This document shows positions 54,191-64,000 of a DNA stretch of 64,000 nt, in pieces. The position numbers were made by a program, and so were the translations under genes. Each line of letters opens with the position of its first letter. Position 1 is the stretch's first letter. The notes beneath the pieces were generated by a model, which saw nothing but the letters and a program-made list of their open reading frames with translations, was not told the origin of the DNA and ran no database searches. Source of the stretch: Solea solea (taxonomy: Eukaryota > Chordata > Actinopteri > Pleuronectiformes > Soleidae); contig NC_081141.1 in NCBI RefSeq assembly GCF_958295425.1, positions 13,983,204-14,047,203 of the forward strand, given 5' to 3'.

Positions 54191-57100
54191 ATTAAAAGAC
54201 AAATGTATTTATTCATCATGGTACATCATAGTACAGATGTTGGAAGATGAGCTCTCTTCCCTGCAACATTGCTCACTGGTGTGCAGGTACATTCTTAGCT
54301 CCTGCTGCTTCCCGTCTCTGTGTGCTGTCATAGTGATAGGCCACGGTCATCAGGGCAAAGCAGTGGGGCGCACAGTTTGATGGATGGACAGAAATCGTCT
54401 ACTGTAGCTTTTCATAGTCACCATGACTTGCAGTAAACGAGTATCACCTCACAGAAGGGTGTTCCAGGCTGGGCCAGGATCGGACTCAAGCCCCCTGAGC
54501 TGAAGTGGGTCATACACGCAGAAATGGATTCTTGGCCCTGTTTGCTGTAGACAGCATGTGACTGAGCTTACGCTGTAGTGCTGGATTAAGCTGTGTCTTC
54601 CCACTGTACTGTGTTAAGGTGTGTGTGTTCCTGTGATTGCAAAGTGGGTGAAGGAAAATGTGGCTCTGAATTGAGCACCCTTAATTACTGTTTTTCCTTT
54701 TTTTTTCTCTTATTGTTTTTTGTTTGATCTGTAAGCTGTTTTTGGCCTTGTGTAATGACTTAATGAATAAATTAGCATTTACTAGATTTTCCTTTGGATT
54801 CAAACATTTAGTTTTTCTCTTTGAGTATGGATGGAAGCAACCAGTGGAGCCACTAGTGATTTAATGTTGTTTGTCTAGTGAAAACACGTTTATAAAGATC
54901 TCTGTGCTTCTTCTCCTGTCTCCTCCCTAACCCTAACCCACCCTGTCACAGTACACACCCTTAATTATGTGTGTGAGTGTGATATCAGTTGCTTGTGTGT
55001 CTTAATGGAAGCATCCATATTTAAAAGAGTCTGAAAATTAAGCCAATAAAATCTATTGGGTCCATGTGTGCTGGAACATAATTTTACCAAGGGGTGCTGT
55101 ATAGTATACATCATGCAAGACTGTATGTGCATGCACCAACAGACTCTCCTTCCTTCAACTCACGTCAAAAGCTATGACACCCTTATTAATTACCATAAGA
55201 AACATCTTTAAAATGAGGAAGGAATTTAACGATGTTAGAGTAATTGGCAACACACTTTAATGTTAAACAAACCGACACTTATGAAGGTGATCATCATTAC
55301 TCAGTTTATCAACATTTAACATAGCGCCAGCACAGCTAACGTTTCCTCTTGGGTTAACGAGGGCTGATGCTCAGGCTCCCGAACTTCTACAGTGGAACTC
55401 AACTCGACACACTCGTGACATTAGTTGACACACTTGTACTGCGACTGGGCACCGACTGGATCTTCACTCTGTGTTTTGGTTGCTTTTGGGGTTTTAGAAA
55501 TAAAGAAATCCAGAATTATTTTCTGTGCCATTGTTTTCCATATGTAGTTTTTTGACCAGCGCTGACCCTTACACTTTGACCTGAGTGTGCTGATGTCATT
55601 CAACATACTTTCATTCAACATACTTTAATTATCATTCGCAGAAAACCTAAAAAAAAACCTATTATTCAATTTCTGATTTAGAAATTATTCCACCCCTTGT
55701 CAGTAGGGGGTGCCACTTCCCATCCCTCTGTAACAGATGTTAAATGAGTAAGTCACACGGGTGAAAAAAAGAACAGTCACAGTAAGGCTCATCTTAAATA
55801 TGCAAAATATGACCTGGCAATAGAATGCATTATTGGCACAGTCCAAAACACAGATAGGTTTGAAGCAACACTGGTGGTCCAACAGCTGTCTCTGTTATCC
55901 AGAAGAGAAAAGCACAAAATAAAATATACCTAAAGTACTCCGTTGTTGATGGTTGACAGTTACGGCAGGCATGCTTCTAATGTTTTCCTCCCATCTAGGA
56001 GTATCATGAAAGATCTCCATATCTTGTCAAACATGGGGTATTTACACTTAACTCACTTACCATTTACTCAGTGAGTTTTCAAGCGAAAGAGAATCTGACA
56101 GTCCTGCAAGCCAGAAATCAAGCCAGGCTTGACTTGGTAGTGGATTTCCAAGAATTGGCAATGGTATGCTTTGCTTTTAACAGGCTTGCTTTAGTTAGTT
56201 TACAATTTGCAGGGCAAATACCAAACATTTTTGGCACACAATAATAGTCTTATCCCTGTGACATGTCAAATCATATCCATCACTTCAATCCAAAAGCCTG
56301 AATCTGTGAGAATTCCCATAGGTAGATGTGTCCTTTCAACCACATTTGTAACTTGTGTTAAGATTATTGGGGTTTCATTTGTTCAAGTTGAGTTGGGATT
56401 ATAGCTATTCTCAATATCCAATGTTATTGAAGTAGTTTAAAGTGGGTATTTATTGTTTGTGTTTGAGATTTTAAGCAAGTCTTCTGCCAGTCCTCACTTT
56501 TAGTTGTAAGTGCTCACACCATGATTGTTGCATAGGAACTTGAAGTCAATCCCCTCTTGATATTTATTTACAGTGTTTTAAACTTTTGGTTGTCCAAAAT
56601 AAGCAATGTAATAATCATAATAATTTATTTTTTACTTTAATAGCACTTAAGGTCTCCTAATAACAGTAAAGTCACGCATTAAGTGATCAGCATACAGTGG
56701 AACTATAAGTTATTGTTTTAATCAAATCATCTTGTGCTTAAAAAAAACATGATTTATTTTATCAATAAATTAACAGTGAAAGTAAACGGTAGTTTTCAAC
56801 TGTAGTTCTGTTTACATTGTCATTGTCTAAGCTCATTCCACATCTTTGTCTTATGTCAGCATATTAGTGTGATTTTCATAATACTGTGGGTTTGTTAAAA
56901 CAGTAGCATGACAGATGATAAATGCAGTGGTAGATGAAAGTGCATTACTAATTGACTGCTGAAGTGGTCCATCTTACGTCTACACGCTTATGTAACCATC
57001 GATTCTAAAATGTTGACGACATGCTGATTTGAGTCGAGGTTATTTAATACTCATGCCTAACAATTATTGCTATTGTGTAGATAAATCCTCTTTTTTTTTA

Positions 57101-57511
57101 TGTTTTTCTTTCAGACAAACGGCACATGCAACATGATTATTACAGCTCAACATCACATGCCAAAGCCTTTGTTCCACCATTTTTGTTTTGAAAGAACAAA
57201 AGAAGAACATGATATCCACGAATCATGAACTACAACAGTCCCCTTAACTGAACAAGTAAATGGCTGAAAATAAATATTAAAACTAAAGAGAGAAAGGAAA
57301 AAGGCATACATTTATGAAATAATTAGTCAAACATGCTTTCCTGTGCAGATTAATCTAGATTTAATGATTATAATTTTTTTTAAGATAAAATGCAGAGGGC
57401 ATGATACTTTCTTATTAAATGTCTTGATCAAAGTGAATTTGCCCGAATGCAAGACAACAAAAAGCTGCAACTTTTCTCGTCAGAAAACTTTGAACCAACC
57501 ACATTAGTTGG

Positions 57512-57600
57512 CTAGGGTTGCAACTTATTATTTTTTAAAGTTAATTAGTGTGCCGATACATTTCCTGATTAATTTCCCCGTTGTTTAACTAATATTATCA
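57512..57600 (+). mobile_element. 5' fragment of the ATCGATTA MITE family
   Basis: GGGTTGCAACTTATTATTTT, AGTTAATTAGTGTGCCGAT and CCTGATTAATT match the 5' end of this family, without the expected middle. Confidence 0.6.
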
Positions 57601-58469
57601 AAAATAGTACATTTTCTGTTCAACTAGGTCGCCATTTATGTTGGACAAATGGGTAACTTCCACAGACCTTGATCTGGAAACGAGCAGAGCAAAGTTTATC
57701 CTTCTGTTAATGCCAACATGACCTCAGTTCAGTCTTTGCTGGTTCCCTTAGTTGTTCAGACGATTAAAATGTTTTAGTAACAAGGCCTTGTTGCACTTTG
57801 TCTCAGTTCTTGCTCTATCGTCTGGTGTCAGCTGTGTCCCAGTGGTGTCTTCATATCAATCAGTGAGTGTCCTTATCTCAGAGGCCTTGCATTTATTTTG
57901 TCTGTCCTGTCCCTTTTTTATTGTACCAACATATTTGGTGGTAATTTAAAAAATATACTTAACAGTGTGAAGGTAGGTAGTTGTGTCGATTCAGCTGCAG
58001 TTTTGGCCTTAAGGAATGAATGTAATTTACGTTTTAAATAATTGATTCCGCTAAATGAGCCTCAAAAAGGGACATGGTGTAAATGTGACAAATTAATATG
58101 CTTTAAATGAAACGGAAAAAGTCCTGGATTTCGGATAACACTGATAAACACTTATAATGGAACTTCTAATGCTTTTTGGTTAGACGGAGTACTGTTTTGT
58201 ACTCATTAAAAAATCAAATATAAAAATTACATTTTTGACGTTGTCCAGATAAAAGAAATCTTCTTGTACATGTGTATGAAAATAGGGCTGCACTGACTTT
58301 TACCAGATTAACAATTACCTTTATGGAGTTTTACTGAACAATGATGCAACCTCTATAATATGTTCAGTCACCACATTTTGTTTCTGTGATTAACAACTCG
58401 TAATATGACAACTACGTACATGTGTTTGTTCTCACTAACTCTGCTTCTCATGTTACCTTTTTTAAACAG

Positions 58470-58585
58470 ATTTATTTAGACAATCGAAGAGCTGGCTCGT
58501 GTACTCGGTCTCCAAAGTTATTGCACAAGCAAATGAAACCAGTTGTCCCAATGAGAACAATGGGAGTTATATCACAGAATCTTAG
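58470..58585 (+). other. Candidate exon, open frame between good splice sites
   Basis: Acceptor TTTTTTAAACAG, donor CTTAG|GTAGGC, 116 nt, open for 38 codons in frame 1 (LDNRRAGSCTRSPKLLHKQM and onward). If coding in that frame it would run into a stop at the end of the 60583 exon, so the two are not compatible as coding neighbours. It could be an alternative 5'UTR exon or chance. Confidence 0.25.
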
Positions 58586-60183
58586 GTAGGCTTAGTTGGC
58601 TTAAATCACCAAAGAATACCTTTTCTTTTGCCCTGTGGGGCAACCTGTAAGAAAACAATACAGGTCTCCTTGTTCTGTGCATCACCACATGACGGTTTAT
58701 GTGCTCCTGATGTCATGCCGTGTGGGTGTCGGTGTTGCTTTGAGAAACGGATAGAAATCCTTTTGAATCTCTGCTCCCATGATCCAAATGTATCTTTCTT
58801 GTCCTGCTGCTTTGGCCATTTAACTGAGAAATGTGTTTGTACAGCCCAGCATGGGGCAAGTCCTGCTGTTTGACTGGAAAGTGGTACAGAGGGTAGGAGG
58901 GTTTCCATGGCCTATCTATCTGAATGAAACTCATGACTTATGTATAAGTGTTATTTAATTTGTTTCATCATTCTGTTGTTATTGGCCTTTTCATTGACTG
59001 CTTCCCTAAAGTGACATGTTCACCCATGAGACTGCAGCTAAAACTGAATAGAAGTGAAGAGCAGGAATCATTTATCTCCTGCTGAATTGAAGACATTGAT
59101 CCTCCTGTGGCCCCTGTATTTGAAGCTTTGCTGGCAGTATGTACGTTATGTATGTATGTTGTTGGTAAATTTGATCATTGTGCCAGTTTGATGGGAGCCA
59201 TCATGGTTGACAAGGTCATAAAGGGTTTCATTAGACCAGCACTTCATTTAAGTCACTGTAAAAGGAATCATAAGGGCCATGTCCTGAAGGGCTCCTGTGT
59301 TATGACTTGTCCCTGTGTAGAATGCGGTCTGGATAATGATATCTTTAAGACCTTGGTTGTTATGCCCTGCACCTGCCACTGGCATCTGGGCTCGCTGGAT
59401 CCTACAACGAGAGACAGTCAGTAATTGATTTGCCTGATGCAAATGCATGCTTAATGTAATTGTACATTTTGAAGTCAAGACTCGACAGACAACATTTTCC
59501 AATTTTTTTTATCATCCATCATACAGGTTAGATTTGTCTGTCTGCCTGTGAGCATCATAACTCAAAAAGTAAAGGGCATTGTTTGTTATTCTGGTTATGT
59601 CTCAGGAAAGAAATAATTCGATTTTGGCGGTGATTCATACGCAGTGTAAGTATAATTTTTAAAACAGTTGTAGACATTGCGATGTAAGGGGAGTAAATTG
59701 ACATGGTACAAGGTCTTTTGGTGCTGATTTCCTGGTTTAAGCTTCTTTGGTACTAAATTGCTACTATATATCCTGATGGTGAACTTCCAACTCATGGGCT
59801 TTGGACATTTGAAGTGGCCGACAGCAGATCTAGGAAAACCTCATTTCCATTGCTCACTCGGGCTGTGATATGGCCTAAAATCAGTTGATGTTAAATTGTC
59901 ATGTAAAATGTCAGGTCATTGAAGATTTACTACTTTTTAGAGGTGTCAAAACAAATGGATCCATGTTAAAATCGTGATTCTTATCCTCAAGGATTCTAAA
60001 TTGATATAAAACTTCCTTTCCTTCAAAACGTTTTCGAATGTTGTTTCAATTTTAATTGGTATGGCCTTTTTTTTTTTATTTCAGAAGACCTGCATCCTAG
60101 TTTTATGATTACAATTGATCAGAAAATGATTCCAATACATTCAAAGCAAATATAAGTATGTCATTCATAACTGGCTTTATGGC

Positions 60184-60382
60184 TGCAACTAACATTGTGT
60201 TTATTACAGTATTTTCTTGAATAATCGGTTAAAATAATGACAAAATCTCAAATTGTTTTTGCCAAAGACTTTCAGTTGACTCTCATAGAGGAGCAAAGAA
60301 ACCAGAACATATTCACATTCATAATTAAGCAGAAATCACAGAACTAACAAATAGTTGCTGATAAATGGATTGTGGTGGCCCT
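60184..60382 (+). mobile_element. ATCGATTA-family MITE relic, nearly full span but internally shortened
   Basis: Starts ATGGCTGCAACTAACATTGT, includes TCTTGAATAATCGGTTAAAA, CTTTCAGTTGACTCTCATAG and AAAGAAACCAGAACATATTC, and ends AGTTGCTGATAAATGGATTG. Confidence 0.65.
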
Positions 60383-60582
60383 ATAGTTCACACTATTAAT
60401 TTTGCTTGTGAATAAATCCTGTCTGTCAAATTAACTTGTGTCTTACCTCCCTCCTCCTCCTCCTCCTCCATTCCCCATCTGCCTCACTCCTACCCGCTTG
60501 TTCTCATCTCCTTTTCTCTTTCATTCTTTCTAATCATTATCTTCTACCACCTGTTTCCCATTCTCTTGCCCCTTCCCCACAG

Positions 60583-60631
60583 ATGCTTCCAGCTGCCCAG
60601 CTTGACAAGAGTGAAGGGGTGTGTCAACTAG
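60583..60631 (+). CDS. First coding exon of an unrecognised gene
   Basis: A textbook acceptor (CCCCTTCCCCACAG) is followed at once by ATG. Sixteen codons (MLPAAQLDKSEGVCQL) plus one base reach the donor CTAG|GTATTA (60632). Phase 1 fits the exon at 63392, where the split codon becomes Asp and the frame continues for 75 codons. I do not recognise the product. The ATG context is weak (C at -3 and +4), so the start could be elsewhere. Confidence 0.5.
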
Positions 60632-62819
60632 GTATTACACTTATCCCAACATTTTACACTGAAAGCAGGGAGTCCGGCTGGATGGGAAAAATCTATTTAT
60701 TTTGGGTGCTAAAAGATATTAGTACATCAGTGGCTTCAGTGCAGACATCTGTGCTTATAACAATGGGCCCTTTGCACAATTTAACATGTTTTAGCAGGAA
60801 AAGTACAGTTACTGACAACATTACTACCCCCATAAAATCTGAACAGTATGACGGTGAACCTGCATTTCTCCAGAAACAGAAATTATTAACATTTGACTTA
60901 CTGACCTGTTGAGCTTTCTGCTGTGCACAGGGCACATTTGTGAAGTTCAGTGGGAATTATTTGGGGAATCACTACAAACAGACAAGAACCAGTTTTAGTT
61001 TAGTCAGAGCCAAAGCAGTGTGAACAAAGAAGACAAAGCAGGGTGCACTAGTGCATGCACACACTGATGGGGAGAGAGTCAGGGAGAAAAAGTTGCATGT
61101 GTGAAGCAAACAGTGATGTGTACTCTATATATCCGGTAGACTGCATCAGTGAGTGCATCATTTTTATAAGTTATCATGAATTAAAAGGCCCATATTGCAC
61201 ACTGTAAGGATGTAATGATTGTAGACGTATCAGTCAGTATGGCACTAAACAGTAATTCGCACCATCTTTAGTTTTGATGCTGCATTATTTTTGGAGATCT
61301 ATTAGTTCAATTAAATTCAAGTCCAGGATAAACTAATCAAATAGTTAAATCACATTTTAAGTTGCCTTAAATAAATAAATGTCACATGTAAAAATTGCTA
61401 AAACACGTAATTATATAACATTTAATGTTGTATAATTATGTGTTTTATCAATTGCCAGCCCCACAAATGCCATCAAAGTGTGGTATCATAACATATACAT
61501 AGATTTCTACTCTAGATGGGTAGATATACTTTATTTATCCCAAAACTGGGAATATTTTTATCCAACAGCAGCACAGTGTCATGCACCTTACAACTCTTTT
61601 AAATGCAGAAAGATGTAAGAGATGAACTACAAATATAAACAAGTATAAAATATATCAAGAACAGGTAAACAGCTATACGAAGAAAAATACAAATATAACA
61701 AGAAAAGGAATGAGTGTAAAATTGTAAGGACGAATCCACTACAGCAATGCAACATGGTTTTTGTATTTTTCTTCCTGTCAGAATATGTTCTTTTTAAAGC
61801 TGCTTGTTTGACAAACAAGAATGAAGTGTTAGCTCTACATAAAGGAGTTTGTTATTACAGTATATCCAGTTAAATCTCCTGTTTCCAGCTGTTGTGACAC
61901 TACATTAAACACTGGCTTGGCTTTTGCTTCAACAAGTAAATGAAACATTTCTCTTGGGAAGTGCAATAGGGTTTGGTGCCATTCACATCTGAGTCAATAC
62001 AGGCGACCAACTGTATCTTTTTTTTGTGTACCGTACTCAAGTGTACAATAGGATTTAAATTGTGAAAAGAATTCCAAACTTCTCAATGTCATCCAATGAA
62101 CAGTGGATGCAAGTTGCCCTCAGGTCAGTACGTTTTGTACCATTGATTTAATGTGGATCAAAGCTTTATAATACTGACATAAGTTTGTCAGTACCATTAA
62201 AAGTAAACGGGTTAATGCCAAACCCCACTGCGTAACACTCCTCTGCTGTTTCATCATCATTGACTGTTGACTCGGCATGTGATCACACGTGAGAACTTTT
62301 TTTGCCATTCAAAGCAAATTTGCTGCTGGGAGAAGGAAGTCACGAGATACTTTGTCTCATTGCTCAGAATTAAACTCTTCCATTACAATTCACTAATTGT
62401 TGCCCCTGGAATCAGATTTGAAAAAGACTAATATCACAAAACTGTTATTACTCTCATGAACATTGTAGAATGGCTACTGATATAATTAGTGCAGACAAAT
62501 GAGTCTGTACAAGTTTGTTTGGCTGTTTGTTCCTTGAAGAAGTTTTTTTTTTTACCATGACAGATATTTCTACATAGTTGGACCACTACTACTGTATAAT
62601 TATATGGAGGAACAGCTTCGTAAGCATTTGTGGTTCAGACTCCGAGTCATCTTGTCTCAACTTTGACATGGTGCCTTAAAACAGGCAGTGAAACTCAGAA
62701 GTCAGATCATTGTGTTCCTCCACCTGTTTATTATAGTGTAGATATTGTTTTCATAATCTGAGTATTTATTTATGACTAACATATGCTTCAAACAATTGCT
62801 TTCATTCTCTAGTACTAGG

Positions 62820-63190
62820 CCAGTGGTTTTTGTTTGTTTTGATGAATCGGTTAATTGTTTTGGAAATGTCCAAAACCCGAAGGTAATACGTTTACAATGA
62901 TAGGAAACAAATAATAGAACATTTGCATTTAGAAGTTGTACACCAATGATGAAGGTGTGTTTTAAAAAGTGTCTCCAGAATCGCAACCAAATTTGGTCCA
63001 TAAACTCAAAACATTTCAGTTTTAATGAATCCTTTGTAATGTGACCAGAAAATATTCACATTTAATAAACAGGAAAAGCAGCTTGTTTTTACTTAATTAA
63101 AAAAAAAAACACTCAAAATGATTAATCAATTATCAAATTATTTACCAATTTATTTAGTAATTGATAAAAAAATAATTGCATTTGTAACAC
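62820..63190 (+). mobile_element. ATCGATTA-family MITE relic
   Basis: GATGAATCGGTTAATTGTTT, GTCCAAAACCCGAAGGTAAT, ATGATAGGAAACAAATAA, then ACTCAAAATGATTAATCAAT and TTTAGTAATTGAT. Order and motifs follow the family with a diverged middle. Confidence 0.6.
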
Positions 63191-63391
63191 TCCAACATAA
63201 ATCTAACAATATTTTTATGTAATAAAAGCTGGGAGGTGACATTTTGTCCCAAAGACTAACATTAATAAGACAAATGAGAGTTACGGCCTGGTGGCCTCTC
63301 TGATGTGAGCTTCAAAGTGAGATCAGGATATGAGTCATCAATAAAGATGGTAATCTGGCAGTTGTTTTTTTGTCTCTATTCTTTCAAGCAG

Positions 63392-63618
63392 ATGAGGCAG
63401 TCCTGGACGATGTCATCAGACTGAAGGAGTCATCTGCAGTGTTGACACAAGAGCAAGACCGAGGGGGGATAAGGAAAGAGGAGGAGGAGGTCAACAACAT
63501 AGAATACAGAAGAATGGGTGTGGGGAAAAACACCACCTCCAAGTCGATGGACAGCGGCAGTGAGGGAGTAAAATATGAAGAGGAGAGCAAACATGGAGCA
63601 GATTTCTACCCTATACCG
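63392..63618 (+). CDS. Second coding exon of the unrecognised gene
   Basis: Acceptor TTTCAAGCAG, then an open frame of 75 codons starting DEAVLDDVIRLKESSAVLTQ and passing a charged, low-complexity part (IRKEEEEVNN) to GADFYPIP. The composition is acidic with Lys/Glu/Ser-rich patches, as in disordered regulatory proteins. The donor at 63619 (CCG|GTACAT) is weak; a better-looking GTGAGG lies inside near 63560. If unspliced, the frame stops four codons later. No domain recognised. Confidence 0.5.
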
Positions 63619-63939
63619 GTACATGGCTTATAGTTTTTCCACTGAGTCATATCCACACAGTCATCACGAACATGAGCTCATAATGGACCAATTTAAAAAA
63701 GACACAGTTGGTGAGGTTTGGGTCAGAGCACACCTTTTTTTTTTCTTTTTTAATTACTGTAGTCTTCTTCTACCTCCCTCTCGTCCCTCATACTTGCATG
63801 CTCACATTGTTCCTTCTTTTTGCCTGGAATGTAGTTTTGTGGGTGTAATACACACGCAAGCTGTCTACTTCATGACAAGTTATTGCACGCTACTGCAGCC
63901 CTGTCCTTCCATTTCCTGTATTTGTCTGCTGGGCTCCAG

Positions 63940-64000
63940 GCCAAGGCTTCATCAAGGCCAAAGAGCAACATCACCACAGTGGCGGTGTCATTCATAAAAT
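63940..64000 (+). CDS. Possible third coding exon of the unrecognised gene, cut by the window end
   Basis: A pyrimidine-rich tract ends in GGGCTCCAG at 63939. The following bases are open in the phase expected from 63618 (AKASSRPKSNITTVAVSFIK). Only 61 bases are visible, so the call rests on splice-site look and phase. Confidence 0.35.

Larger units (their letters stand above)
52279..60582 (+). other. Probable first intron of the downstream gene
   Basis: About 8.3 kb between the donor at 52279 and the acceptor at 60581-60582. It contains an 18-bp minisatellite (53074-53180), a tRNA-type SINE relic (54068-54190), MITE relics (57512-57600, 60184-60382) and one candidate exon (58470-58585). The rest shows no gene. 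Confidence 0.5.

Noticed and set aside
1..64000. CRISPR arrays, phage or bacterial defence systems
   Set aside because: All regular repeats are microsatellites or minisatellites; gene structure is that of a vertebrate.

Overview
The window is vertebrate nuclear DNA, almost certainly from a teleost fish. Genes are split into short exons with GT/AG introns. Very long (TG)n/(CA)n tracts are abundant. The interspersed repeats are tRNA-type SINEs, hAT-like and piggyBac-like MITEs and degraded LINE 3' ends of kinds common in fish. No bacterial operons, CRISPR arrays, rRNA genes or functional tRNA genes were seen.

The main content is one complete plus-strand gene, KCNIP3 (KChIP3/calsenilin/DREAM), spanning about 14.0-50.5 kb. 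Joining the exons I could define gives a 256-residue protein with three EF-hands that have intact ligand loops. It keeps the twin N-terminal cysteines (45-46) and the caspase-type DSSD motif ending at residue 64. The canonical form starts in a tiny coding exon (Met-Gln only) at 14.17 kb and uses a second exon at 29.8 kb. Six core exons lie between 47.1 and 49.55 kb, followed by a roughly 0.9 kb 3'UTR and an ATTAAA signal.

Between exon 2 and the core lie four more short exons, each with its own ATG, an open frame and a phase-1 donor that fits the core. Their N-termini resemble the KChIP1 'ITGTL' type (33.98 kb), the KChIP1 'MGAVM' type (37.75 kb), the KChIP4a/KIS transmembrane type (41.49 kb) and the KChIP4 'EGLQTVGIV' transmembrane type (45.54 kb). 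The locus therefore looks like a five-way alternative-first-exon array in front of one Ca2+-sensor core. This is the most interesting feature of the window. A second point is that two core exons that I recall as separate in mammalian KChIP genes (71 + 108 nt) are one uninterrupted 179-nt exon here.

From about 51.95 kb a second plus-strand gene begins. It has a CpG-rich, CRE-containing 5'UTR exon ending at 52,278, then small coding exons at 60.58, 63.39 and perhaps 63.94 kb, and it runs off the window. I do not recognise its product.

The first 14 kb shows no convincing gene and holds mobile-element relics. Introns and flanks carry one recurrent repeat family (here called the GGGGAC family) with TG microsatellites at its ends and a strong internal hairpin, a diverged direct-repeat pair flanking KCNIP3 exon 2, and several MITE relics concentrated at 57-63 kb.
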